64,000 bases of DNA from assembly GCA_006384855.1 (NCBI GenBank), contig VCJN01000243.1, positions 187,526 to 251,525 on the forward strand, given 5' to 3'. The position numbers and the translations under genes are program-made. Below the pieces are notes generated by a model that was given only the letters and a program-made list of their open reading frames with translations, did not search any database and had not been told where the DNA came from. Shown piece by piece: positions 1 to 11,649 of this stretch; the stretch's first letter is position 1; each line of letters begins with the position of its first letter. The stretch is from Tetraselmis striata (lineage: Eukaryota > Chlorophyta > Chlorodendrophyceae > Chlorodendrales > Chlorodendraceae).

Positions 1-5
1 CTCAG

Positions 6-562
6 GTAAATACCATTGTCATGGCGCAAGACTTGCATGGCGTGCGGATGCGAATTGAGGACGCGGACAGGACTGGCAGCCTCAAGCGGGAGTGCGACGC
101 TGTGGGCACTCCGTACCTGCCATTCTCACTCACCTCGCGCATTGTGGTGGTGCCGCGGGGCATGCTGCCCAGCGCCAAAGGTCACCTCCGCCGCTGCGTC
201 TCCACACCCCCCATCATCCACGGTCTCCTCGCGCATGCCCCTCACCATGCGCCCATGCTGCAACCGCATTTGGCTGCATTAGTAATTCGGTGTTCTGCGT
301 GGCTGATGCAAACTGTATCCGCCTTGTTTCCCTCGCAGCCAATGATGTGCTCAAGACACGCGTCACTGTGCTGGCCGTTGGCGTCAGCGTGGCAGCTCTC
401 ATCGCACTGCTGGCCACGATTCTTCTGGCAGTGCGCTGCTCGCGGAAGAGCAAGGCGGCTCAGGAGGCGCCTGCAGACCCGAAGGCCAAGCCGCCTTCCG
501 GCAAGGCAGACGCGGTGGCCGTGGAGGCCGTCCACCTGGAGGGCATCCCTGCGCAGCATTAA
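6..562 (+). CDS. C-terminal exons of a single-pass membrane protein (5' end outside window)
   Basis: Two exons can be joined in phase: 6-180 (after a TCAG acceptor, ending in a G before GTCACC) and 339-562 (after a CGCAG acceptor, stop TAA). The first exon reads VNTIVMAQDLHGVRMRIEDA and onward through a soluble, probably lumenal or extracellular segment. The second starts with ANDVLKTR and is followed by a roughly 24-residue hydrophobic helix (VTVLAVGVSVAALIALLA...), then RCSRKSK, a basic stop-transfer, and a 40-residue tail rich in Ala, Lys and Pro. This predicts a type I orientation with a short cytosolic tail. The N-terminal part lies upstream of the window, so the family cannot be named. 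The donor GTCACC is not a strong consensus, but the phase match supports it. Confidence 0.55.
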
Positions 563-1860
563 TGCGCAGCTGCCCCAGGGTCTGCAACCTGGCAACGTCC
601 TGGTGCTCCCGTAATCACGTGATGATGGGTCATGTGCTTGCGGCAGCACTGAGGCCTTGCCACAGCCCTATGCCACCCAAGAACTGAAGCCAGCACGGAG
701 GCCACTGCTGGCACCACAGCTACAAACCGGATGAGACCTTTCCTCAACGAAAAAAAAACACGAAACAGATATAAAGCTAATAATATTGTCTTCATTTCCA
801 TTTCATTTCAAGAGTATTAGCAGTGGAACACGTGTTCTGTAGCTTTCCCAACAAGTGGCACATTGGGTTTTCAGAGCCTCTGAGCCTGCTGCTGGGCACC
901 TGCTGGGCAGCAGGTAGTGTTACCCACCGCGCTGGGACAGTCTCGGCCGTCGGCCCCACTCCCAGGCTCAATTTCAATCAGCGGAAATTCGCTGCAGCCA
1001 CTGAGTTGCACCCCACGGCTCAGAAACAGCTTTTGTATTCACAGATACTGGTACCCTGCCCCACATTTCCCCATTCCATTAACGCAGTATTACCTGTACG
1101 TGTAAGCTGATCTTCCATGAGCCTCTCTCGCGACTCTCAATCAACTGCCTCGACCGGCCCGAGAGGTGGTCGACCACCGCGACACGCACCACACTGATGC
1201 TATGTTTGCCGGAAGCCGTCGATCGTAACTACTACTGGCAGGGGTAACCCCTGCTACTGGTACCCGCGTACTGGTACGGGTTCCGTAATACTGTACCGGA
1301 TATATCCGGGGGTATGAAGGGCGCATCCTGCATGCTGCTGGGCGTTATTGCTGGGTAGCTCGTAGACATGCTGGCGTGGACATCTGTGTCGACGGCGTTT
1401 TTACGCGTGGATTTGCCACATCAGCGATAATCTGCGCCGAGAAAGGACATATACTCCGATGATCGTCGCCGACTGCTGTACCTGTATCGATGAACTCACC
1501 GCCAGGCCTGTTGCGCGTGCCCGCTGCCGATCGGTCAGTTTCTAACCTACCTCTCCAGCTCGATGGCGCGCGCACCAGCTGATTTACAGAGTGGCCGGCA
1601 TCATCGTCACCAAATCGGCGCACAATAAATCCGCGCTGATGTGTAGTCGCTGAGGATTAGTCCGCTTGACTACCGGAGAAGCTCTGACGAGACTGAAGTT
1701 AGTCGCCGCCGGCACGTCGTTTTGACAACATCAATCAAGCCCCCCCCCCCCCCCCCCCCCCCCCCCCGCGGCGCCACCGTTCCTCCGACACCAATCCCGT
1801 CCAGCCGAGCGCCCCAATTTCGCCGGGAGCCTGAAGTAGCGAAGCACGCCGTCGATCACC
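563..1860. other. Intergenic stretch upstream of the MTHFR gene
   Basis: I see no convincing coding exon here. The short open frames lack splice context or recognisable protein character. The stretch holds the 3' region of the membrane protein gene and the presumed promoter and 5' UTR of the next gene. A C homopolymer of about 27 bases (about 1741-1767) sits roughly 95 bases upstream of the MTHFR start codon. Confidence 0.5.
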
Positions 1861-4800
1861 ATGAAGATCTCCGAGAAGATGAACGCGAGCATCGCGGCTG
1901 GGAAGACTTTCTTCTCCTTCGAGTACTTCCCACCGCGCACCGACGAGGTGACGCCCCGTACTTTCCTGTGCCCCTCACCCCCCTCTTGCGGGCGCCGAAT
2001 CCACGCCCTGCCACCCCACGATGCATGGCTGCCAGGCGCTGGTACCATAGGGGGACTTCGTGTCAGATATACTTCGCCATCATTCTGCGGTGGCCCTTGC
2101 TCGAGCGCTGAGATGTCGCGCTCATGCGCGCTACTGGGCGCGTTTGCCTGTGCTTATTTGACGAGCGGCCGGGCTGATCCCAAGTCATGATCTGGGAAGC
2201 GCGCTGCCTCCGGGCGCTGTCGACCGCACGCACTTCGTGGCCAGCCCTGCTGGTCACTGACCTCTGACTCCGCCAGCCCATGGCCCTCCCTGCTCGGGAT
2301 CGCCGGCAGCCTGACGCCGGCGCGCCGCGCCTCCGACGGCCCCCCTCGCCAGGGTCTGGAGAACCTGATGGATCGCATGGAGAACATGGTGGCGTATGGC
2401 CCCACCTTCTGCGACATCACCTGGGGCGCCGGCGGCTCCACCGCCGACCTCACCCTGGACATCGCCAAGAAGATGCAGAACGAGGTGCGCTCCCACCCTT
2501 TGCATGTTGAGATGAGTATGCTGGCGCCAGTGCGTAGATGCGCCTGTTGGCAGCCTCTGAGTGCCATCCCCCAAAATTGCGCCAGGTATGCGTGGAGACG
2601 ATGATGCACCTGACGTGCACCAACATGCCCAAAGAGAAGCTCGACGAGGCGCTGATCGTGGTATGCGCACTCACTCAGCCTACAGGCGACAGAAGGGCCA
2701 GCTTGTCGTGGCCGGCTATTGGTCGTCCTCGCTTGGGGGAAGGGGAGGGGGGGGGGGGGGGGGGGGTCGTGATGGCTCGCCCTGTTGTGCGGCGCTGCAG
2801 ATCAAGGAGGCCGGCATCCAGAACATCCTGGCCCTGCGCGGCGATCCGCCCAAGGGCGAGGAGACCTTCACGGCCGTGGAGGGCGGCTTCAACTGCGCGC
2901 TGGACCTGGTCAAGTATATCCGCGACACACAGGGCGACTACTTTGGCATCGGCGTCGCGGGCTACCCAGAGGCGCACCCCGACGTCATCTCCGAGGACGC
3001 TGCAGAGCAGGAGAAGGCGTACCGCGGCGACCTGGACTATCTGAAGAAGAAGGCATACCCCCCCCCCCCCCCCCCTTTCACCCACCCAAACTAACCAACC
3101 AAATAGTCGCTCCTGCCCCCTCCCCTCATTCCGGGCAAGCAGTAAGCTGTCAATGCATGGCACTCATCCTCCACCAACCACGCACCATTTCCCGCGCAGA
3201 TCGACGCCGGTGGCGAGTTTATCGTGACGCAGCTCTTCTACGACTGCGATAAATTTATCAAGTTTGTCGCCGACTGCCGCGCAATGGACATCACGGTGCC
3301 CATCATCCCTGGCATCATGCCCATCATGACCTACGGCGGCTTCAAGCGCATGACCGGCTTCTGCAAGACCTACGTGCCGCAGGACATCATGGACACGTTG
3401 GAGCCCATCAAGGACAACGAGCAGGCAGTCAAGGTGCCGCGCCTGCTCCCCCCCCCCCCCCCCCCCCCACCCACCCCACCCCTTCCAGGTCATGTCTTCC
3501 GCCGCGCTACCCATTGAGCCTCACTGGGCTAATATATGATACATGCCTGATGAGTTAAGCAGTTTGCCGGGTGGATGATGCATGCTGCCATCATGGGCGA
3601 ATTGAGCAGTCACCGAAAGGGCAGCCCCGGCATGACTCGGAAAGCTCTCATGATGTTTGTGGGATGAATGGCTTGTGGGAGGTGACAGCACCGGATCACA
3701 AAGCACGGTATCAAATTTTCGAGCTTGAAAGCTTCAAAGGACAGCAGAAGAGACAGAACACAAAAAACACATAGTATGTACCTGTGTCCATATTGTAGCC
3801 TCGTTATCATATGTGTTATGCTCGATATTCTATATAGATGCAAATGCAGCAATTAGAACAGAAAAGGATGAAAAAATTCTTGATATTTTGGCTCTTTTTG
3901 AAAGAAAACTGACAGATACATCTCAGCCGAATTGTGAATCGAATTCGCATAGGACTAAAGTACATGGTTTGCGTTAGCTTTGCCCATAAATTCAGGGAAT
4001 GTTCAACCGCATTGTGAAGGTGATACATGAAGGTGTCCCAATGCCTAACGATAAGATTACATTACTTGTACTGACAATGATTGCTGAGGTTTGTTATTGG
4101 ATAGTCCTTGTCCTTCCGTGTCGGGTCATATCTGATATATTTTGATTGGAATAGTAATCCTTTTTTTGCAGCATACAAATACAAGGCATGCATAGAAGGA
4201 TTATTGCAATTACAAGAACAATGCGGTGATGTACCCGTACCAGTAATCACCAATCAGCGGTGATCAGTCATCAGCATACAGGTGTAGATATGAACGTTCA
4301 TGTAATTCTAAGTACTGCGTCTAAACAGGAAGTCCTTACGATTGAGCTTCAGCTCGCTGTCGAGTCAGGAGAATAGGCTACAGGTAATACCAGAACATAA
4401 TTAGGAACGCTATACGGGTGGCGGAACACGGCCAGGCACCGCAGTTTAAAGTTTTCCCACTTACGCGCGAGTAAATCATACTGCAGGAGGCTGTGTTTAT
4501 TGACATGGTTGAGTTTTCGATAGGATGTGTGTATGTAACAGGGCCTGACGGACTGCCTTCTATCATGTGCCACACCGCAGAACTACGGCATCCATCTGGG
4601 CACCGAGATGTGCAAGAAGCTGCTGGAGGCCGGAACGCCCGGCCTGCACATGTACACCCTCAACCTGGACAACACCTCGGTCACCATCCTGAAGGTGGCG
4701 CCCCACTTCAGCCACAGCCAGGGGATGGGGGCGCGCTCGGGGATGGGGGCGCGCTCGGGGGTGATCTCGAAAGTGCACCCAAAGGCGTTCACAACGCAGT

Positions 4801-7441
4801 CTTGCACAAGCGTGCGGCGACCAGCCTGCTGGCAGGAATAGGACCAGCCATGGACGCCGGCACATCTATGAGGGCCAGGAACACATGCCCCACGTTACGG
4901 TTGCATGCTAGCCATGGGAATTTCGCTATCGGTCCACCAGTTTGGTGGAACTCCGCCAGTGGAGGCAGTTTGCCGGCATGCCCCCCGCCCTCTCTGCCCT
5001 GCCCGACGACCCGCTGCTTTGGCCGCCACAGCGGTCGGGGCACTCCCAGGCTGACGGACTCCCCTGTTTTACTGCCACCTCAGAACCTGGGGTTTATCAA
5101 CCCAGAGGTGCTGCCTCGTGAGCTGCCGTGGCGCCCGTCAGCCAACCTGAGGCGCAAACCGCAGGAGGGCGTGCGCCCCATCTTCTGGGCCAATCGGCGC
5201 CACTCGTACCTGGCCAGGACGACGGCTTGGGAGTCGTACCCGTCCGGCCGGTACGGCGTGCCGCGGAGACCCACCCAGTCGGGCCTGAAGGGGCCGCTGC
5301 CTCACATTTGGTGCCTGAAGGAAATAGAGGATGAAGCATTTGCCAAGTGGAGTAAACTAAACCCTAAACCCAAAAAAATCCGGGCACACCTTTTGGACTT
5401 CCCTAGGACGCAACACACTTCATGAGTCATGCTGCACTTCATCGTCACTATATCGTGTTTTGTCAAAACTCACTTTACCCGCCGCTTGATTGACATCTTC
5501 AACCTTCTTCTTGACATGAACATTAAGGGCATCTTGAAGCCTCTGTGTGTTTTTAAAGTTTGTTTCATTTCAATGTGAATTTTCAATTCAAGTTTTTTTG
5601 AATATTTCTGAAGATAATAAAATAACAGTAGTTGGGATTTGATCCCATTCTCAACAATATGAGCTTTACAAAGCATTGGTCGGTAATGGGGTTTAGTTGA
5701 AATGGGAACCAAGGTGTCTTTGCGTGCGGCCGCGTGGTGCAGGTGGGCGAGCTGCGCCCTGCGCGGGAAGGGCGGCGCGTTTGGTCCTGTGGATGAGAAG
5801 CTGATGAGCAAGGCACAGTCCAGCGAGAAGCGCCGCGAGAAGGCGATGGCGGCGTGGGGCAAGACGGTGACATCGCTGGAGGACGTGAAGGCCGTCTTTG
5901 CCAACTACGTGTTGGGCGAAATCAAGCAGCTGCCATGGACCGAGTCCGACCGCATGCAGGTGGCCCGTTGCCCCTCATCACCCCCCCCCCCCCCCCCCTT
6001 CCCCCCCAAGGCGGCCCGAAAAGAAAACCCCCTCTGACCTAGAATCAGCCTAAATCGGCGTGTCCACCCTAAAATTCACATCATTGTTCTAATTACGGGA
6101 AGCTGAACGTATTTGACATAATGTATGAACACATAAATGGGCTATGAGTGTCCCCTGCAAGAAACCTTTTTACGTGCTTCAAATTGGGCTTTGGGGCATG
6201 CAATGACTTACAACATGCGCTTCAGGTCCGCTATAGTTTCGTCTACGTTTGACCTCTCCCAGGCAGGGCAGGCCTCCGGCAGTCTCTATGGAATTGCCGC
6301 CGCCATCCACCGTGGCTTGGGGAGCATTGCTGTGTGACGCCAGGGATGCTGCTCCCCCTTGAGACCCTCTATCCCTTGGCTCCTCTGCCCGCTCGCAGAG
6401 TGAGAGCACCGACATCGCTGGGAAGCTGGTGGCCATCATCAAGCAGGGCTACCTCACCATCAACTCCCAGCCCCGCGTCAACGGGCTGCCCAGCAGCGAC
6501 GCCAAGGTCGGCTGGGGCGGAGAGGACGGGTAGCCCCCCCCCCCCCCCCCCCTTGAGCCTGACGCCCCCCTCACTCGCAGACAGCAGCACAGCTGGAAGC
6601 ACTGCATCACTCTCGAGGAATTCCCTCCGTCTTCCCTTCAAGTTTTCAATCAGGGTTTAGTCATTGGTGGGGGTGTGGTAATCGTGGAAGCAGGTTTCTC
6701 TCGCTCTCCCTCTCTCTCTTTTGTTGAGAGAACCCCAGACCCTAAACCTCTGCCAGGCCCTGAATAGGGGGTTTGAATAGTGCAAGTCTGTATCAACAAC
6801 GTTGCTGTTCAGGAAATTTAGGAAAGGTTTGTGGATTATCGGTTTAAAGGGTTAGTTGTAGGGCTTAAACCCCTTAGATGACCCTATCATGATATGCCCT
6901 CAAATTTCCCACTCCCAAGACCCTGCACTTTGCACTGACGTGCCCCCCCACCCCCCCCCCCCCCCCCCGGCCCTTTTTCCGCTCATCGGCGGCAGATTTG
7001 TGTACCAGAAGGCCTACATGGAGTTTTTCTGCTCGCCAGCAGCACTGGAGACCATGCTGAGCGCCGTGAAGAAGATACCATCTATCTCGTACCAGGTGGT
7101 CAACGCGAAGGGCGAGTACCAGTCCAACATGGCGTAAGCCCCCCCCCCCCCCCCCCCCCCACCCCCTTCTTCCCATTTCTCTTTTTCTTCCCTGAAAGGC
7201 CCCCATCTATCCCCAAGCCGTCATAATCACAATTTATTCCTGACATCCCTGAAATATCCATTGCAGATATGAACAGAATAGGTAGTAGCGATAGATAGGA
7301 GAGGTTATTTGCATCAGAGATCCCTGCTGCTTGTCCATTTTGATCATCGCTAGTTTCATGCACCGCACTGACACTAGGCGCTAAAGTGAAAAAGGCGGAA
7401 ACCACCCTCCCCCTGCCCCAACACACACACACAAACACACT

Positions 7442-7478
<37 letters not shown>

Positions 7479-8174
7479 CATAACAGAACCATACTTCTAC
7501 CTCGCGGCCCTCGCGATTATGCCCGCCCTGCTATTGTGCCTCAAAAGCGTTGATTGCCCTCCCCTGTGCACCGCATTATTTGCGCCCGTTGCCACCCGCT
7601 GCTGCAGGGAAGACGCCGTGGTTGCCGTCACCTGGGGCGTGTTCCCCAACAAAGAGATCATGCAGCCTACCGTGGTTGATGCGTCCTCCTTCAAGGTGCG
7701 GGCGGCGTGCTTGGCATGTGGTGACCGGCGGCTATTTTCTCACGAGTTGCCAGTCGATGCGCTGCCTGACTCTGTATACCCCCACGCACCCCAACCACAC
7801 ACACACAATGGTCGGGTCCTCAGGTTTGGAAGGACGAGGCGTTTGCGCTGTGGACAGCAGGCTGGGCCAGCCTGTACGAGGCCAACTCGGTGAGCCAGAA
7901 GGTATTGGGCGAGATCAAGAGCTCATACTTCCTGGTCAGCCTGCTGGACAACAACTATGTCGACGGCGACCTGTTCAAGGTGGGGACCTGGCGTTGCGGA
8001 CATGCGATTAAGTAGAGAGGGGTTTATATTGGCTTATGAAGGGTTTTATTTAGCCCTATGAGTAGATTCCGGGGTTAGTAGTTTATAAGGGGGGGGGGGG
8101 GGGGGGAGGGGGGGTAGTAGCGTGGGTTTGGTGTGACCCTCACATTCGCTTGCTCCTGTCAGGTGTTTCCCTGA
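1861..8174 (+). CDS. MTHFR: Methylenetetrahydrofolate reductase, 13 exons, about 600 aa
   Basis: FAD-dependent enzyme reducing 5,10-methylene-THF to 5-methyl-THF, the methyl donor for methionine synthesis. Exons: 1861-1947, 2353-2484, 2586-2660, 2801-3052, 3200-3433, 4581-4694, 5084-5250, 5743-5959, 6399-6529, 6996-7133, 7608-7695, 7824-7979, 8163-8174. All phases agree and give about 600 aa, the usual eukaryotic length. The catalytic TIM-barrel half shows [13 protein letters not shown] at the N-terminus, [48 protein letters not shown] and IIPGIMPI. The C-terminal half shows [30 protein letters not shown] and [18 protein letters not shown], the plant/animal regulatory-domain signature. Intron 4 (3053-3199) has a GC donor (AAG|GC). 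Intron 5 is 1.1 kb. The last exon codes only for VFP and the stop, so it is the least certain. Several introns contain poly(C). The enzyme is expected to be cytosolic because no transit peptide is visible. Confidence 0.95.
7421..7479. repeat. (AC)n microsatellite in MTHFR intron 10
   Basis: An almost pure AC dinucleotide run, interrupted by a few A and T substitutions, lies between exons 10 and 11 of the MTHFR gene. Confidence 0.95.
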
Positions 8175-8657
8175 AGACACGCACCGGCAGTGCAAACCCC
8201 GCTTAGGTTGTGCCACGCCTGACTGGCTTGGCGCATTACTAAACGGCTAGTTAGCGATCAGGTGTGCTGTGTGCATGCCCATAGACACTTGCAATTCAAG
8301 CAATGGAAAGATCTGCAGGAACCCCTGGGAGACTGTAGATTTGGGAAGTGGTCCCCGTGGAGCCGTGTCCTCCATTATCATCAAGGGTCCATGTTGTAAG
8401 TCATGCAAGCGTTTGCCGCTACAGAAACACAGAACGCATGTTGATGGAAGCATCAAGGAGCCTACCAGGGTCCCTATCTTGACGCTGGCGGCAGCTGGGG
8501 CAATGTTATCCGTAGTAGCCTTGCAGCCATGCTCGGCCCTGGCATCTCACAACTCTATTTTTTCGCTACCCTCGCCGCCTGCCGCAACTCACACTCGTTC
8601 GGGTAGCCCGGTTATACCCCTGCTAAACATGTCACAGAATGCACTTGTTGAGTTTGA

Positions 8658-8945
8658 GAGGCGCAGCACGAGGTGGATAGTCTGCCTCCTGCGCTGGATG
8701 ATAAGTTGTCGCTGGATGCCGTGTGTGACTTCAGCTTGCGTCACTCGCGCTCCTACGACGCCACAGCCCGCGGCGACCAACTCCCGATAGCGGCAGCGCG
8801 AGAACTGGTAGCTGCGCAACATGAAAGATAAGACAGCGAGACCTCTTTGCTCGCGGCGCCCGACGATGCGTTTTCCCGGTATGGGGCGGACTGGGACGGC
8901 TCCCGCCTCTACTGCGGCCGCCTGCTTGGCAAAGATGCAAACTGA
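8658..8945 (+). pseudogene. 5' extension of the WD40 frame, interrupted by TAA and TGA
   Basis: This segment is in the same frame as the long WD40 frame downstream. It is open from 8658 except for TAA at 8829-8831 and TGA at 8943-8945. It is coding by internal homology: WDGSRLYCGRLL here matches WDGATLYCGRKLRN at about 9577-9618, and both are followed by a CGPxxGPQCxDC motif at identical spacing with no indel. The TGA aligns to a serine codon (TCC) in the second copy. No GT donor is placed to splice out the aligned region cleanly. Either the gene has lost its N-terminus and restarts at the ATG at 9048, or the locus is a pseudogene. Assembly error is also possible. Confidence 0.6.
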
Positions 8946-9047
8946 GGAGCCGACGGCCGATGCGGTCCTCGGGATGGGCCGCAGTGCCAGGACTGCCAGG
9001 ACGCCCAGCCGTGCCCCGCGGCAATCACTTGCAGCGGGGATGGCTCC

Positions 9048-10574
9048 ATGGTCGCGATGGGCACAGAGGACGGGCCCATCAAACTGTGTGATCTATCCCC
9101 CGGTGCAGGAGGGAGTCAGCAGAGAAGCGCGCTGCTGTTTGGACACAGCGCCAGCGTTGTTGCCGCGCAGTTCAACACCGATGGCTCGCTCCTGACTTCC
9201 TTAGCATCCGACAAGACCGTCAGGCTCTGGGACTCTGGCCAGAGAGTGCTTCACCGGATGTTTGATCTCCGCGCCGCCTCCCTTTCCGCTGCCAGCTTCA
9301 GCCACGATGGCGCGATCTTGGCAGTGGCTGCACGCGTGGACGACTTCTCCGAGATCCGATTCCTGGACGCACACTCTGGGGGGGAGCTTGGCCAGGTACC
9401 TGGGAGCATGGACGCTGATGCCAGAATGGCGTTCAGTCCGGATGGAGCTACTGCTGCGTCCGTCGATTCGAAGGGGACAGTCTGTGTCTGGGACGTCGCT
9501 GCCATCCTGAGAACCGGGGGCGCAGTGCAGGTCAATGCGGCGGGTGTAGCGATGCGGCCTGGTCACGGTTCTGGCTGGGATGGCGCAACGCTCTACTGCG
9601 GGCGAAAGCTCAGAAACGCGAAGGAGTCCGGGAAGGGGGCTCGATGCGGGCCCCATGAGGGCCCACAGTGCGCAGACTGCCGCAGCGCGCAGCCCCTCCA
9701 CACCTCTGTGGCCGTAAGCCCTGATGGCTCAATGGTCGCCAGTGGCGCAGAGAGCGGCGCGGTCTATCTGTACGACATTTCATCCCACCTCCGTAACGAG
9801 CCAACCGTGCTGACGGGCCATACTGGTGCAGTCACCTCTCTCCACTTCAACAGCGATTTGTCCAGCTTGGTCTCGGGCAGCGCGGACTGCACGCTGCGCA
9901 CCTGGCACACAAGGCAGAGCCACGATCCGGCGCCCAGTGACGCAGCTCCGGAACAGCGCGAGCGCCAGCAAGTGGGCTCCGCAAAGCTCATGGTTGTAGA
10001 CCAAACCTGCCGCAAGGCAGCCGTGTGCCTGGCAGACTACACCATCCGCATCTCGGACATTGAGACGGGGCAGCAGCTGGCCGTCTGCTCGGGGCACCAG
10101 AGCGTGGTGGAGAGCCTCAGCTTCAGCCCGGATGCCAGCGCGCTTGTGTCAGTTGGCCGCGAGCGTACCGCCAGGGTCTGGGATGGCACCTCTGGAGATC
10201 TGGTGACATCCTTCCAGGTCACCGGCCAGCCAAAGCTGGTGGGGTTCTGCGCCGGGTCAGCGGCTGTCTTCTGCCATGCTGAGGATGCGGAAGACTCGGC
10301 AGTCAAGATGGTTCGAGTCGCAGACGGAGTGGAGCTGGTTGAAGTTGCTGCCGGATCACTACTCAGTGTCTCCGTGGCAGGCGATGCGGGCGACGGCTCT
10401 AGCAACAGTATTATGCGAGTGAGCCGGCAGGGGGAGCTGACCATCCGCGCCCAGGGCACGGAACAAGGCGCGGCCAAGTCGAGTTGGAAATCCACCGGCA
10501 TTGGCTCGGATATTTGGACAGCTGTGTATGATACGCGCAGTGGCAAGGCATCGGTCTATACGAGCAGGGCGTAG
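9048..10574 (+). CDS. WD40-repeat beta-propeller protein, intronless 3' part (508 aa)
   Basis: One uninterrupted frame encodes at least eight WD-type blades. Clear ones are SVVAAQFNTDGSLLTSL...TVRLWD, ADARMAFSPDGATAASV...TVCVWDV, TSVAVSPDGSMVASGA...AVYLYDI, AVTSLHFNSDLSSLVSGS...LRTWHT and VVESLSFSPDASALVSV...ARVWDG. Between blades is a cysteine insert, LYCGRKLRN then RCGPHEGPQCADC, with spacing C-x15-C-x7-C-x2-C that could bind zinc. The same insert occurs once more upstream in frame. WD propellers act as protein-interaction scaffolds, and no enzymatic domain is visible. The ATG at 9048 is simply the first in-frame ATG after the upstream TGA. Homology continues 5' of it, so the true start may lie elsewhere. 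The lack of introns contrasts with the neighbouring genes. Confidence 0.75.
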   Translation: MVAMGTEDGPIKLCDLSPGAGGSQQRSALLFGHSASVVAAQFNTDGSLLTSLASDKTVRLWDSGQRVLHRMFDLRAASLSAASFSHDGAILAVAARVDDFSEIRFLDAHSGGELGQVPGSMDADARMAFSPDGATAASVDSKGTVCVWDVAAILRTGGAVQVNAAGVAMRPGHGSGWDGATLYCGRKLRNAKESGKGARCGPHEGPQCADCRSAQPLHTSVAVSPDGSMVASGAESGAVYLYDISSHLRNEPTVLTGHTGAVTSLHFNSDLSSLVSGSADCTLRTWHTRQSHDPAPSDAAPEQRERQQVGSAKLMVVDQTCRKAAVCLADYTIRISDIETGQQLAVCSGHQSVVESLSFSPDASALVSVGRERTARVWDGTSGDLVTSFQVTGQPKLVGFCAGSAAVFCHAEDAEDSAVKMVRVADGVELVEVAAGSLLSVSVAGDAGDGSSNSIMRVSRQGELTIRAQGTEQGAAKSSWKSTGIGSDIWTAVYDTRSGKASVYTSRA

Positions 10575-11649
10575 CTAGCTAAGTGTGGCGAGTGTGCTCT
10601 CTTGGCAATGTCAGCCCATTTAACCAATCAAACAGCTCGCGATTGGCGCACCCTTCACAAATTGCATCAGCGCAGACAAGGCATGTCCTGCAGCATCGTG
10701 GGCATCCGCAGAGTGTCGGAGAGTAAGAGATCTCCGCTGATGTTCACGCTGCAGCGGAGTGTCGGAGAGTGTGAGAACCAAGCCAATGTCACAGCTGCTA
10801 GGCGTTCCTCCATCAACGGCGAATCCGCCATAGCATGGTTTGATAACCGGGCCGGGGATCACCATACAGCACCGATTCTTTGCGATGTCTTGGCCACGAC
10901 ACAACCGCCATATGCAATGTTCCGTGTATAAACTAGGCCTACTTCACGCATGCCGCCATGCATCGCGTTTTAGGTACGAGATACCTGTATGTGTGGATTC
11001 TCAACTCCCTTTGCGTATCCCGTAGGTCTACTACCTTTTTGGGGCCGGGATGGAATGGTAGGGTTACCTCTATAACCCTACCTGCATACTCATACCCGTC
11101 ATACTCGTAAACACCTGCACACTCAAATACCTTCACATACTCATGCCCGTACTGCTCACCTGCCCATAGCCCGTACGTCACCGATACCTGCTGCACGTCA
11201 TACCGCCGTCCGACCACACTACGCCCCGCGCATGCCTCTGCCAACGCCCGAGGCTGTCCGCAGCAATTCCCGATGACTTCAAGACTTAGATCGCATCTCC
11301 AAGCCTAGCGCCTGCTTGCAACCAGCTGCCAAACCAAGAGCTACATAAAGCCGTGTACGCCCAGGTTCACTTTAACAATTAATTTTGCTGCATAATTTTC
11401 CCTTGTTCCCGCTAAAGCCTCCTGCCTAAAGCGTACAAGCAGGAGGCTGATCGTAACATTCTATATGAGGATTTTCCGGATGTTTTGATTTCGGCTTCAA
11501 TTTTAATTTTTGAAATTTCTAGCAACTTAATTTCCGCGTAGTCTTTGGTGATACACATGCCAGCTGTCTTACGGCCCGGCAATACGAACCCGCATAGGGT
11601 CTGCTCCCACTGGCATTGCACATAGCGAGTCGTCCTCTGAAGGCCAGGT
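10575..11649. other. Intergenic, no gene seen
   Basis: No convincing exon. At about 10711-10772 an AGTGTCGGAGAGT motif is repeated. At 11040-11160 there is a run of loosely repeated CATACTCGT/CATACTCATGCCCGT-like text of low complexity. Confidence 0.4.

Noticed and set aside
8943-8945. TGA as a selenocysteine codon in the WD40 gene
   Set aside because: It aligns to a Ser in the internal repeat, not a redox Cys. A second stop (TAA) lies upstream in the same frame, and no SECIS-like element was noticed.
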